DNA of 64,000 nt from Halarchaeum grantii (GTDB lineage: Archaea; Halobacteriota; Halobacteria; Halobacteriales; Halobacteriaceae). The stretch lies in contig NZ_BMPF01000001.1 of NCBI RefSeq assembly GCF_014647455.2, positions 434,001 through 498,000 on the forward strand, written 5' to 3'. Below, piece by piece: positions 1 to 7,998 of this stretch (its first letter is position 1; each line of letters starts with the position of its first letter). Under the pieces are notes generated by a model. The model was given only the letters and a program-made list of their open reading frames with translations. It had not been told where the DNA came from and searched no databases. Both the position numbers and the translations under genes were made by a program.

Positions 1-231
1 CGCCCGGACGACGTGGGAGACGTGGCCGCCCGGTGTCGATCGGATCCCCGTCGGACCCCGCTGCGCGGACGACGCTCGCGTCGCTCTCCGAGGGAGTCGA
101 CGCCGCCGGACGCCGGCTAGCGACTCCGCTCTTCGATAGTGGGTCAGTAGGAAGTTGTGCGTGGGTGATGTCCCGGGAGGGAAATCACCGTGCATCGCTT
201 GACCCCGAGTTGAGGACTCGGGTACGTGCGA
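1..231. other. Left-edge stretch without a supportable gene
   Basis: No reading frame here has convincing haloarchaeal codon use or a recognisable protein. A gene ending within the first 120 bases cannot be excluded because the window is cut here. The only clear structure is the hairpin at 204-222. Confidence 0.4.
204..222 (-). terminator. Hairpin just 3' of tRNA-Leu(GAG)
   Basis: CCCGAGT at 204-210 pairs perfectly with ACTCGGG at 216-222 around a 5-base loop. It lies 10 bases beyond the 3' end of the minus-strand tRNA. A role in ending or processing the tRNA transcript is inferred; no T-run follows. Confidence 0.35.
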
Positions 232-316
<85 letters not shown>

Positions 317-738
317 TCGCTCGTGCGTTCGCATTAGTCTGTACCGCCGGGTTAAGTAAGAGACTTGCGATTCGACACCGGCGTGCGAAGCGGATACAGG
401 GTCGGACACCCACCCGTTCACGGCGGTTTCCGCCGGAATCGACACGACACCCTCCCCCCGTTCTGCAAATGTTCTGGGTGGAGAACACAGAGGGGGAGGT
501 GTGACCGCGCTCGACTCGATGCACCAGTGCCCCCTCCCCCCGTTCTGCAAGTGTTCGGGCGCACGGGCCACCCCCGTCGCGGTGCGCGACGACGACCACC
601 GCCCCCACCCCCATTCTGCAAGTGTTCCGGGCGGAAAGGTGGTCGATGCGCAGACGGAACTCCGAGCGGAGAGCGGGCTTTCCACCGCAGGATACGCACC
701 GCTCCCCGTTCACGCGATACGCCCGACGCCGCGATCTC
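317..738. other. 420-base non-coding region between tRNA-Leu and orc1/cdc6
   Basis: This holds the tRNA promoter near its left end and the three ORB-like repeats at 450-627. The reading frames that cross it run through the repeats on both strands and do not resemble proteins. Together with 1921-2280 it forms the flanks of the candidate origin. Confidence 0.6.
450..627 (-). repeat. Left ORB-like array, three copies
   Basis: Three copies of one motif lie at 450-474, 532-556 and 603-627, with start-to-start spacing of 82 and 71 bases. Read on the minus strand, each is GAACAYTTGCAGAA, then C/T and a G-rich tail. The tails point left, away from the orc1/cdc6 gene that begins to the right at 739. 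Copies 1 and 2 differ by one base in the core; copy 3 has one further change (A for G beside the C-tract). A core followed by a G-tract, next to orc1/cdc6, is the form of haloarchaeal origin recognition boxes. Function is inferred. Confidence 0.75.
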
Positions 739-1920
739 TCACTCCTCGTCGCCGAGGACGGCGGTCACGATCTCGGGTTCGACGTCGAGTTCGTACTCGT
801 AGTACTGCCCGCCGCCGCGACCGTGGTTCCGGTCGTACTGCGCTAAAAATCCGAGCATCGCGAGGTCGATGAGGTGGTCGTGGACGGAGCGCTGGCTCAG
901 CGGGTCGGCGGCATTCTCCGCACAGACGCGCTCGTACATCTCGTAGGCCTGCTTCGCGCGCACCGGCGTCTCGCCCTCGAAGGCGATGTTGGTGATGGCG
1001 AGGAGCGTGTAGCGGCCGTGGGTCGTGAGGTCGCGAATTGAGTCCTTCACGCGGCCGCGTTCGACGCGGTTCTCGGCGGCGTCGACGTCGTTCTCCACGA
1101 CGGTCTCGCGACCGTCCTCGACGGCGACGTTCGCGGCCTCGCGCAGGAGGTCGATTGCCTGCCGTGCGCTCCCCCGGTCCTGCGCGGCGAGCGCCGCGCA
1201 CTTCGGGATGACCGAGGGGTCGAGGACGCCGTCCGCGAGCCCCTTCGAGGCGCGGTCCTCGAGGATCGTTCGCAGTTCGGTCGCATCGTACGGCGGGAAC
1301 TTTATCTCGCGCTCGCAGAGGGTGTCCTGCACCTTCGAGGAGAGGTCGTTGCGGAAGGTGTAGTCGTTCGAGATACCCACCACCCCGACCTGCGAGTGTT
1401 CGATGTTGCCGTTCGCCTTCGCGCGCGGGAGCTGATAGAGGAGGACGTCGTCGTCGCCGAGGTTGTCGATCTCGTCGAGCACGACGAGGACGGTCCCCTC
1501 GCGGGCTTCGATCTCCTCGAAGAGCGCGGTGAGGACGTCCGACGTCGAGAGCCCGGTCGTGATGGCCTCGCGCTCGGTGTCCTCGCGGAGTTCGTTCACG
1601 AGGGCGATGGCCGCCTGGTACGAGGAGGGATGGTGGTGGCAGTTAACCTCCGCCACGTGGACGTCGTCGACGTCCGGACGTTGGTCGGCCTCGACGCGGA
1701 GCATGTCCATCATGTAGCGCGTCACCGCCGTCTTCCCGACGCCGGTCTTCCCGTAGACGAAGACGTTCTCCGGCTCCCAGCCGTCCACGACGTCCTGGAG
1801 GGCGTTCGCGTACGCCTCGATCTCCTCGTCGCGCTCGAGGATCTCGTCGGGCTCGTACTGCTGTTTCAGGACGTTCTTGTCCGTGAAGACGCCCGTGCGC
1901 TTGCGGAACGGCGTGTCCAT
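739..1920 (-). CDS. cdc6: Orc1/Cdc6-type replication initiator (AAA+ ATPase)
   Basis: A 393-residue origin-binding initiator of DNA replication. Walker A GKTGVGKT is at residues 57-64 and Walker B VVLDEID at about 146-152 (D149, E150). A sensor-1 Asn lies in GVVGISND. The C-terminal ~90 residues form a winged helix (SQRSVHDHLIDLAMLGFL) expected to bind ORB repeats. The start at 1920 gives the family N-terminus MDTPFRKR and sits about 8 bases after the transcription start predicted from the TATA-like box at 1950-1957; a longer frame to 1953 adds non-conserved residues. ORB-like repeats on both sides suggest it serves its own origin. Haloarchaea usually carry several orc genes, so its rank among them cannot be told here. 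Confidence 0.95.
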   Translation of the reverse strand: MDTPFRKRTGVFTDKNVLKQQYEPDEILERDEEIEAYANALQDVVDGWEPENVFVYGKTGVGKTAVTRYMMDMLRVEADQRPDVDDVHVAEVNCHHHPSSYQAAIALVNELREDTEREAITTGLSTSDVLTALFEEIEAREGTVLVVLDEIDNLGDDDVLLYQLPRAKANGNIEHSQVGVVGISNDYTFRNDLSSKVQDTLCEREIKFPPYDATELRTILEDRASKGLADGVLDPSVIPKCAALAAQDRGSARQAIDLLREAANVAVEDGRETVVENDVDAAENRVERGRVKDSIRDLTTHGRYTLLAITNIAFEGETPVRAKQAYEMYERVCAENAADPLSQRSVHDHLIDLAMLGFLAQYDRNHGRGGGQYYEYELDVEPEIVTAVLGDEE

Positions 1921-1949
1921 CGCTGTCTGTCTCCGATTTCGGGGCGACC

Positions 1950-1957
1950 GCAATAAA
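1950..1957 (-). promoter_or_regulatory. TATA-like box of orc1/cdc6
   Basis: ATTTATTG on the minus strand, centred about 34 bases before the start at 1920. It implies a very short leader. It sits in the most AT-rich part of this intergenic region (about 1930-2010), which could also serve as the duplex-unwinding element. Confidence 0.55.
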
Positions 1958-2068
1958 TGTACCCTTCTCGTGTTTCGGCTGTTTCGAGAGGTGTGTTCGT
2001 TTCGAGTGTTAGCGTGGGCGGCCCCGTCATCCTGTTACATCCCTCCTCCCGGCCCGAGGCGTACGGCG

Positions 2069-2167
2069 GAACATTTGCAGAACGGGGTGGGGGTGTCGGA
2101 GCAGCGCTGCGCTCGGATACCCACCTCCCCTCTCGGCGGGCCGAACATTTGCAGAACGGGGGGAGGG
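2069..2167 (+). repeat. Right ORB-like array, two copies
   Basis: Copies at 2069-2093 and 2143-2167 read GAACATTTGCAGAACGGGG followed by more G-rich sequence, spaced 74 bases. They are the same motif as the left array at 450-627 but in the opposite orientation, so all five G-tails point away from orc1/cdc6. Their position upstream of the initiator gene is the usual place for haloarchaeal ORBs. Confidence 0.78.
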
Positions 2168-2199
2168 GGTCGGAAACTCGCGGCGACGACGAGCGACGC

Positions 2200-2219
2200 C
2201 ACTCGTGAGGCAACGAGTG
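2200..2219 (-). terminator. Hairpin downstream of purF
   Basis: CACTCGT at 2200-2206 pairs with ACGAGTG at 2213-2219. It lies about 60 bases past the purF stop codon on the minus strand and may mark the mRNA 3' end. No T-run follows, so termination is an inference. Confidence 0.3.
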
Positions 2220-2280
2220 ACTCGACAGAACCGGATCGAAACCGGCGGCGGAGTGGGCGAGAGACGGTGCGTGCGGGCGG

Positions 2281-3765
2281 TCAGTCGTCGGCGGGGACGT
2301 CGACGTCGGTTCCGACGTCGGGCCGGACGACGTCGCGGTCGGTCGCCTCGCCGTCGATATCGTAGGGGTACTCACCGGTCACGCAGCCGAGACAGAGGTC
2401 GGCGCGCGAGCGCCCGATGGCCTCCGTGACGGCGTCGATGGAGAGGTAGGAGAGGCTGTCCGCGCCGATCTCCTCGGCGATCTCCGCCTCGGACTTCTCG
2501 GCGGCGATGAGTTCGTCGCGCGTCGCCATGTCGATGCCCATGTAGCAGGGCGCAACGATGGCGGGCGCGCCGATGCGGACGTGGACTTCCTCGGCGCCGG
2601 CCTCGCGGACGAGCTCGACCAGCTGGTTCGAGGTCGTGCCCCGAACGATGCTGTCGTCGATGATGGTGACGGACTTGCCCTCGACGGTGGACTTGATCGG
2701 GTTGAGCTTCAGGCGGACCGCGCGCTCGCGGGCCTCCTGCGTCGGCATGATGAACGTCCGACCGACGTAGCGGTTCTTCATCAGGCCCTCGGCGAACTCG
2801 ACACCGTCGCCGTCACCGGCCTGCGAGGCCTCGGCGTAGCCGGAGGCGAACGCGCGCCCGGAGTCCGGGACGGGCATGACGACGTCGCCCTCGACGCCGG
2901 ACTCCTCCCAGAGCTTGCGCCCGAGTTCGCGGCGCACCTCGTAGACGAGTTCGCCGTCGATGGTGGAGTCGGGGCGCGCGAAGTAGACGTACTCGAAGAA
3001 GCAGTTCGCGGTGTTGTCGGGCTCGACGAGCTGGTAGGAGTCGAAGCCGCTTCCGTCCTCGCGGAGGACGACGAGCTCGCCGGGTCGGACGTCCCGGACG
3101 AGTTCGCCGCCGAGGGTGTCGATGGCGGCGGACTCGGAGGCGATGACGTAGCCACCGTCGATCTCGCCGATGCAGAGCGGACGGTTCCCCTCGGGGTCGC
3201 GAACCCCGAGGACGGTGTCGTCGTGGCTGATGGTGAGCGCGTAGGAACCGTGGATGCGGTTCATCGTGCGCTTGACGGCGCGCACGAGGTCCTCTTCGAG
3301 GAGGTTGCGCGCGAGGTCGTGCGCGATGACTTCCGTGTCGCCGTCGCTCGTGAACGCGTGCCCGGAGTCGGCGAGTTCGTCGCGGACGGCGTCGGCGTTG
3401 ACGAGGTTGCCGTTGTGGCTCAACCCGAGCGCGCCGCCCTTGAAGGAGACGGTGAAGGGCTGTGCGCAGGACTTGTCGACGCTTCCGGCGGTCGGGTAGC
3501 GGACGTGGCCGATGCCCGTCGTTCCCTTGAGGGCCTCGACGTCGTCCTCGTCGAAGGCGTCGCCGACGAGCCCCATCTCGACGTGGCTGTGCTGTTGGAA
3601 GCCGTCGTGGGTGACGATCCCGGCGGACTCCTGTCCGCGATGCTGGAGCGCGTAGAGCGCGTAGTACGTGGGGAGCGCGGCCGCCCGGTCCTGGAGGGAG
3701 ACACCGACGACGCCGCATTTCTCTCGCGGTCCGCCCTCTACCGTCTCGTCCCGCCGCTCGGTCAT
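2281..3765 (-). CDS. purF: Amidophosphoribosyltransferase
   Basis: First committed step of purine synthesis: PRPP plus glutamine to 5-phosphoribosylamine. The 494-residue protein has a short propeptide and then the Ntn nucleophile Cys17 in EKCGVVG. The PRPP loop is VTIIDDSIVRGTTS. Cysteines in NCFFEY, APCYMGID and LCLGC match the four [4Fe-4S] ligands of the Bacillus-type enzyme. The start at 3765 is chosen because a TATA-like TTTTAC (3790-3795) lies 28 bases upstream, fitting a leaderless mRNA. An in-frame ATG at 3786 would fall inside the promoter spacing. It stands alone, beside the candidate origin. Confidence 0.96.
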   Translation of the reverse strand: MTERRDETVEGGPREKCGVVGVSLQDRAAALPTYYALYALQHRGQESAGIVTHDGFQQHSHVEMGLVGDAFDEDDVEALKGTTGIGHVRYPTAGSVDKSCAQPFTVSFKGGALGLSHNGNLVNADAVRDELADSGHAFTSDGDTEVIAHDLARNLLEEDLVRAVKRTMNRIHGSYALTISHDDTVLGVRDPEGNRPLCIGEIDGGYVIASESAAIDTLGGELVRDVRPGELVVLREDGSGFDSYQLVEPDNTANCFFEYVYFARPDSTIDGELVYEVRRELGRKLWEESGVEGDVVMPVPDSGRAFASGYAEASQAGDGDGVEFAEGLMKNRYVGRTFIMPTQEARERAVRLKLNPIKSTVEGKSVTIIDDSIVRGTTSNQLVELVREAGAEEVHVRIGAPAIVAPCYMGIDMATRDELIAAEKSEAEIAEEIGADSLSYLSIDAVTEAIGRSRADLCLGCVTGEYPYDIDGEATDRDVVRPDVGTDVDVPADD

Positions 3766-3788
3766 GGTTCTCTCTTGCGTCGCCATCA

Positions 3789-3796
3789 CGTAAAAC
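3789..3796 (-). promoter_or_regulatory. TATA-like box of purF
   Basis: GTTTTACG on the minus strand, centred 28 bases before the ATG at 3765. The spacing supports leaderless transcription and decides between the two possible ATGs. Confidence 0.5.
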
Positions 3797-4035
3797 ACCC
3801 GTGGTTGTGAATCTAATCGCCGATATACCTCCACGTGTATGCACACATGTGCATCATACTCGGTCGATGGACGGCGCGTCCGAGAAGCGTGAGCGGTGCT
3901 ATCGGCGGACAGACGAGCGAGTCACGGAAGGGGACGAACGGCTACGAGAGACCGGTACCGAGCAGCCGTCCGAAAGCCGGACGACCGGCTACGCGCAGAG
4001 AGAGCGGGAGAGAGAAATCGACCGCAGCGAAGGAC

Positions 4036-4209
4036 TTACTCGTCCTTCTTCGACTGCCAGTTGTAGCTCCGGCGCTTCGCGGACTTCCCGAAGCCACAGC
4101 TCGAGCAGACCTTCTTCCTGGAGTGGTACGACTTCTCGCCACAGCGGCGGCACTTCACGTGCGTCGTCTTGTTCTTCTTCCCCTGGCTCGGGGTGCCGGA
4201 TCCAGTCAT
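4036..4209 (-). CDS. rpl37e: 50S ribosomal protein L37e
   Basis: A 57-residue archaeal/eukaryotic-type large-subunit protein. It has a zinc ribbon of two CxxC pairs (C20 and C23, C35 and C38) in a lysine/arginine-rich chain, beginning [14 protein letters not shown] and ending NWQSKKDE. The start overlaps the stop of the LSm gene (ATGA at 4206-4209), so the two are translationally coupled. This lsm-rpl37e pair is a conserved archaeal arrangement. Confidence 0.96.
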   Translation of the reverse strand: MTGSGTPSQGKKNKTTHVKCRRCGEKSYHSRKKVCSSCGFGKSAKRRSYNWQSKKDE

Positions 4210-4400
4210 GGGTTAATCGTGACGACGTTATCGCCGCGTATAACCGTTATGTCTTCACCCTCCTCGGTGTTCTCGAGGACGAGGTTCATGTGCTGGTCGT
4301 AGCCCGTGAGGACACCCGTGAACTCCGTTCCGTCCTTCAGGACGACTGTCACGGTCTGCTCGAGGGAGGCCTCGAGGACGTCGAGGGGTCGGCCGCTCAT
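4206..4400 (-). CDS. lsm: LSm (Sm-like) RNA-binding protein
   Basis: A 64-residue Sm-fold protein that would form a ring and bind U-rich RNA; it is the archaeal counterpart of Hfq/SmAP. Sm1 lies at about residues 20-48 ([20 protein letters not shown]) and Sm2 at VIRGDNVV near the C-terminus. The start at 4400 has a TTTAAG box at 4425-4430, 28 bases upstream, fitting a leaderless mRNA. It is followed by rpl37e with a 4-base overlap. It is short for the family because it has no C-terminal extension. Confidence 0.93.
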   Translation of the reverse strand: MSGRPLDVLEASLEQTVTVVLKDGTEFTGVLTGYDQHMNLVLENTEEGEDITVIRGDNVVTINP

Positions 4401-4424
4401 ACCACACCGAGCGCCCGTCTCACG

Positions 4425-4430
4425 CTTAAA
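4425..4430 (-). promoter_or_regulatory. TATA-like box of lsm-rpl37e
   Basis: TTTAAG on the minus strand, about 28 bases before the lsm ATG. The spacing indicates a leaderless transcript for both genes. Confidence 0.45.
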
Positions 4431-4505
4431 CGTACCGACTCGCGGCCCGAACGAAAGCCCTCCCTCACGGACCGCACTCGCGCCCCACACGCGGACGGCG
4501 CGCGC

Positions 4506-5567
4506 TCAGAACTCGACGGCGAACGACTCCCGGCCGGCTTCGCGGGCGGCGAGCGCGGCGAGGAGGTCGGCGGCGCGGTCGAGGTCGTCGAGGTCGACGA
4601 CTTCGGCGGGCGTGTGCATGTAGCGGTTCGGCAGGCCGAGGTTGAGCGACGGGATGCCGCTGCGGGTCGTGTAGAAGGCGTCCGCGTCCGTCCCCGTCCG
4701 AATGCCGGTCGCCTGATACTGGACGTCGATCCCGTCCGTGCTCGCGGCGTCCCGGACCGCGTCGACGAGCGCGCCGTGGTTGCCCGCGCCGCGCGCGATG
4801 ACGGGGCCGTCCCCGAGGCCCACCTCGTTGTGTTTGTCGCTCGGGAACTCGGGGTGGTCGGAGGCGTGCGTGACGTCGACGGCGACGGCGGCGTCCGGGT
4901 CGAGGTCGTAGCCGACCATCTTCGCCCCGGAGAGCCCGACCTCCTCTTGGACCGTCGAGACGGCGTAGACGGTCGATTCGGCGCCGCGCTCGGCGGCGCG
5001 TCGGAGGGCTTCGGCGGCGACCCAGACGCCGACGCGGTTGTCGAGGCCGCGCGCGGAGAGCAGCGACCCCTGGAGGGGGTGGGGGGTCTGCGCGATCGTC
5101 ACGGGGTCGCCGACGGTCACGAGGTCGCGGGCGTCCGCTTCGTCCTCCGCGCCGATGTCGACGGTCATCGTCTCGATGTCGTCGTACTCGGTGTCCTCCT
5201 TGCCGCGGACGTGAATCGCGGCCTGCCCGACGACGCCGTTCACGGGGCCGCCGTCGGTGTGGACGTGGACGTGACGGGCCTTCGAGACGGACTTGTCGCT
5301 CCCGCCGACGGGCGTGAGGTGGAGGTAGCCCTCCGAGCTGATCGCGGCGACCATGTAGCCGATCTCGTCGGCGTGCCCGGTGAACGCGAACTCGGGGCCG
5401 TCGCCGCCGTCGTAGACGGCCACGGCGTTCCCGTACTCGTCGGTGTGGACCTCGTCCGCGAACGGCTCGACGTACTCGACCCAGACGCGCTGGGCGGGCG
5501 TCTCGAACCCCGAGGGGCTCGCCGTCGCGAGCAGGTCGTCGAGGAAGCGGCGCTGGTCTTCGTGCAT
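4506..5567 (-). CDS. M42 family metallo-aminopeptidase
   Basis: 353 residues. It resembles the dodecameric TET/glutamyl-aminopeptidase family that trims peptides released by the proteasome. Metal and catalytic residues are in place: H65 and D67 (GHADEIG), D176 (LDNRVG), E208-E209 (QEEVG), D231 (DVTHASDH) and a C-terminal His in NRYMHTPAEV. The start at 5567 gives MHEDQRRFLDDLL, typical of the family. It is a cytoplasmic single gene on the minus strand. Substrate preference (acidic or broad) cannot be read from the sequence; older annotation calls these endoglucanases, which is a misnomer. Confidence 0.92.
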   Translation of the reverse strand: MHEDQRRFLDDLLATASPSGFETPAQRVWVEYVEPFADEVHTDEYGNAVAVYDGGDGPEFAFTGHADEIGYMVAAISSEGYLHLTPVGGSDKSVSKARHVHVHTDGGPVNGVVGQAAIHVRGKEDTEYDDIETMTVDIGAEDEADARDLVTVGDPVTIAQTPHPLQGSLLSARGLDNRVGVWVAAEALRRAAERGAESTVYAVSTVQEEVGLSGAKMVGYDLDPDAAVAVDVTHASDHPEFPSDKHNEVGLGDGPVIARGAGNHGALVDAVRDAASTDGIDVQYQATGIRTGTDADAFYTTRSGIPSLNLGLPNRYMHTPAEVVDLDDLDRAADLLAALAAREAGRESFAVEF

Positions 5568-5750
5568 ACGTCACCCGGCGACCGGCGACGGCAAGAACCC
5601 AACGGTACCCGGGAACGCCGCCCACAGCGACCGCACGACGACCGCGCCCGCAGACGACCGCCTCAAACCGCCCGCGCCCACACGCCCCTCTCGTCTCCGA
5701 CGGCCCCCGCCGCCGGAACCGTCTTGTGTCGCCCGCGAGAACACGCGACC

Positions 5751-6068
5751 ATGGGATTCATCGACATCCACGTTCACGGCCTCGACGAGACCGACCTCAG
5801 CCTCTTCCGCTGGGACTTCTCGAAGGGCGAGTCGAGCGAGACGGACGAGGCGGGCATCGCGCCCGCGCCCGTGGAAACCAGGGACGAGTCGCCGGTCGCC
5901 GGTAACGACGCCGCGTCGAGCGGTGGGTCGCCAAAACTGGCCGCGCTCGGGCTCGTCGTCGTCCTCGGCTTCCTCGTCGCCACCGGCCTCCTCGTGAAGC
6001 GCACGCTCGGCGGGAGCGAGGACGCGCCCGTCGACGAGCGCGATGAACTCGAGGACATCGACGCCTGA
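5751..6068 (+). CDS. Small single-pass membrane protein, unknown function
   Basis: 105 residues. The N-terminal ~60 are acidic and polar, one hydrophobic helix spans about residues 62-82, and an acidic tail follows (DERDELEDIDA). There is no signal peptide; the helix is flanked by KRT on its C-terminal side. It precedes the metalloprotease homologue on the same strand by about 60 bases. I do not recognise the family. GC bias at third codon positions supports a real gene. Confidence 0.65.
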   Translation: MGFIDIHVHGLDETDLSLFRWDFSKGESSETDEAGIAPAPVETRDESPVAGNDAASSGGSPKLAALGLVVVLGFLVATGLLVKRTLGGSEDAPVDERDELEDIDA

Positions 6069-6129
6069 GCGCCGCGCCGCGACGCTATCTGAGGACAAGG
6101 CCTTTCCCGGTACGGCGCGCAGTTCGCGT

Positions 6130-7077
6130 ATGAACCTCCTCGACAGCGCCCGCGCGGTCGCCGGCGCCTCCGGCTCCGAGGCGGTCGATTGGTCGGCCGT
6201 CGCGACGGCCGCGAAGGGCGCGACCGACCCCGGTGCGCTCGACCTCACGCGACGCGAGCGCGAGGGGTACGCCGCCGACGTCCGCGCCGCGCGCTCGCGC
6301 ATCCGCGACGTCTCCGGGCTCGCCTTCGACGTCCCCGAGACGGTGGAGATCCAGAACCGCCACCACTGGATCGACGCGAACGTCTCGACGTTCCGCCGCG
6401 CGTTCGAACCGCTCGAACAGGGCGGCGCGCTCCCCGGTGTCGCGCGAACCGTCAACACCGCGACGACGGCGGGCGCGCTGGCGTTCGTCGCCCGCCGCGT
6501 CCTCGGGCAGTACGACCCGCTCCTCCTCGCGGACGCCGACGACCACCGGCTCTACTTCGTCCACCCGAACATCGCGAGCGCCGCCGAGAGCCTCGACGCC
6601 GACTTCGAGCGCTTCCGGCGCTGGATCGCCTTCCACGAGGTGACGCACGCCGCGGAGTTCGGCGCCGCGCCGTGGCTCTCCGACCACCTCGAGTCCGGCC
6701 TCCGCGAAGGCGTCGCCGCGCTTTCCGAGGGGACCCTCCAGCGCGAGGCGTTCGCCGAGTTGATGACGACGATGACCGCCGTCGAGGGGTACGCCGAGCT
6801 CCTCATGGACCGCGCGTTCGACGAGGACTACGACGACCTCCGGCGGAAACTCGACGAGCGCCGCGACGAGGAGGGCCCGCTCGGCGGCCTCGTCCGCCGT
6901 CTCCTCGGTTTCCACTTGAAGCGCGAGCAGTACGAGCGCGGGCGCGAGTTCTTCGAGGCCGTCGCGGACGCCCGCGGCGTCGAGGGCGCGGGCGCGGTCT
7001 GGCACTCCCCGGAGACGCTGCCCTCCGACGCCGAGCTCGACGACCCCGCGATGTGGCTCGCCCGGATCCCCGAATAG
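6130..7077 (+). CDS. Zinc-dependent metalloprotease homologue (F420 biosynthesis-associated / DUF2342 family)
   Basis: 315 residues with a HEVTH metal-binding motif at 169-173 (HExxH). It resembles the conserved 'coenzyme F420 biosynthesis associated' or DUF2342 family of actinobacteria and haloarchaea, where a related zincin-like fold is seen. A second family block is NRHHWIDANVSTFRRAFEP near residue 77. A proteolytic activity has not been generally established for the family, so treat it as inferred. The ATG at 6130 is used because the upstream extension overlaps the previous gene. Confidence 0.75.
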   Translation: MNLLDSARAVAGASGSEAVDWSAVATAAKGATDPGALDLTRREREGYAADVRAARSRIRDVSGLAFDVPETVEIQNRHHWIDANVSTFRRAFEPLEQGGALPGVARTVNTATTAGALAFVARRVLGQYDPLLLADADDHRLYFVHPNIASAAESLDADFERFRRWIAFHEVTHAAEFGAAPWLSDHLESGLREGVAALSEGTLQREAFAELMTTMTAVEGYAELLMDRAFDEDYDDLRRKLDERRDEEGPLGGLVRRLLGFHLKREQYERGREFFEAVADARGVEGAGAVWHSPETLPSDAELDDPAMWLARIPE

Positions 7078-7186
7078 CCGGCCGGTCGAGTCCACGAGTC
7101 CCCGCATAGCCGCTGAACACGGAGAGCCGAATACCGGAACACGACCGGCCGAACAGCGGAGCGTTCGTCTCGGTGCGGCCCGCAGT

Positions 7187-7738
7187 CTACTGAAACCCCT
7201 TCCCGACGTCGTCGTCCTCGATGAGGTCGTCGAGTTCGGCGTTCAACAGCTCCTCAGCCTCCTCGAACGTCTCGGAGAGGTCGTCGAGTTCGTCGGGGCG
7301 GCCGTGGCTGTCGTACTCGATGGGGCCGAACGCCGGGCTCTCGACGACGTCCATCACGTCGTCGAAGAGGTCGCTCGGTGAGGTCGGTGCGTCGGCGTGC
7401 ACCTTCAGCACCTCCTCGAGTCGGCGGGCCTTCGTCTCCGCCTCGTCCTCGTCTGCGACGCCCTGCCTCACGGCGAATCGGCCGCCGTCGTCGCGGTCCG
7501 GGAAGAGCGGGTCGAGCTCGTCGTCGACGCGGCGGGCGACGCGCGCGCCGGCGCCCTTCACCTCGAAGGGGTTCTTCGCGTAGGTCTTCAGGTGGTAGAC
7601 GCCCATCGAGGGATGGCCGAGGTAGAAGTCCTCGCCGAGGCCGCGCGCCCGGTCGCCGGCGACGGCGCGCCACCCGTCGGGGTCGGCATCGGCGTCGGTG
7701 ACGTCCGAGAGGATGTCCTGCCAGTCCCTGACTCGCAT
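7187..7738 (-). CDS. Conserved haloarchaeal protein of unknown function
   Basis: 183 residues, soluble, with a strongly acidic C-terminal third (FEEAEELLNAELDDLIEDDD). The middle carries FYLGHPSMGVYHLKTYAKNPFE, rich in aromatic residues, and then a basic/aromatic segment. I see no catalytic motif or domain I can name. It is divergent from the small gene at 7815 and convergent with the metalloprotease homologue at 7077. Confidence 0.75.
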   Translation of the reverse strand: MRVRDWQDILSDVTDADADPDGWRAVAGDRARGLGEDFYLGHPSMGVYHLKTYAKNPFEVKGAGARVARRVDDELDPLFPDRDDGGRFAVRQGVADEDEAETKARRLEEVLKVHADAPTSPSDLFDDVMDVVESPAFGPIEYDSHGRPDELDDLSETFEEAEELLNAELDDLIEDDDVGKGFQ

Positions 7739-7814
7739 ACGCGAGCGGGTACACCGCGGAGAGGCTTAAGCGGTACGTCACCGGCACACGACGGGGTGAG
7801 CGGGGAGAACGGCA

Positions 7815-7958
7815 ATGCTCAAGCGACGGCCGGTGTTCGCCGGCGAGCGCGTCCACGAGACGGCGATAGGGCGCGGGGACGTCGCCGCCCACGACGGCAC
7901 CGAGCGACTCGTCGCCGACTCGGCCGACGAGTACCGCTGGCGGGTCTTCGACGACTAG
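7815..7958 (+). CDS. Small 47-residue protein, unknown function
   Basis: A short frame encoding MLKRRPVFAGERVHETAIGR and ending YRWRVFDD, with codon use (C/G in third position) like its neighbours. A TTAAG box is at 7765-7769 and GGGTGAGCGGGGAG at 7794-7807 could aid ribosome binding. It ends 40 bases before the Dna2-like gene on the same strand. It is likely a real small haloarchaeal protein, but no function is apparent. Confidence 0.55.
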   Translation: MLKRRPVFAGERVHETAIGRGDVAAHDGTERLVADSADEYRWRVFDD

Positions 7959-7998
7959 AGGCGACAGCGTTTTTCGCCGTCCGCGACTACCGACGGGC

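Larger units (their letters stand above)
1921..2280. other. 360-base intergenic region, core of the candidate origin
   Basis: No gene is seen. From the orc1 side it holds the orc1 TATA-like box, a locally AT-richer stretch (about 1930-2010), two ORB-like repeats (2069-2167) and a hairpin at 2200-2219 behind purF. This matches the usual layout of an orc-adjacent origin in halophiles. Confidence 0.6.

Noticed and set aside
1..120. 3' end of a protein gene entering from the left edge
   Set aside because: No frame has third-position bias or residues resembling a known family; stops occur early. Evidence is too weak either way.
3801..6068. A 755-residue plus-strand frame covering L37e, LSm and the M42 peptidase in antisense
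   Set aside because: Only its last 105 residues (5751-6068) look like protein; the rest is antisense to well-supported genes.
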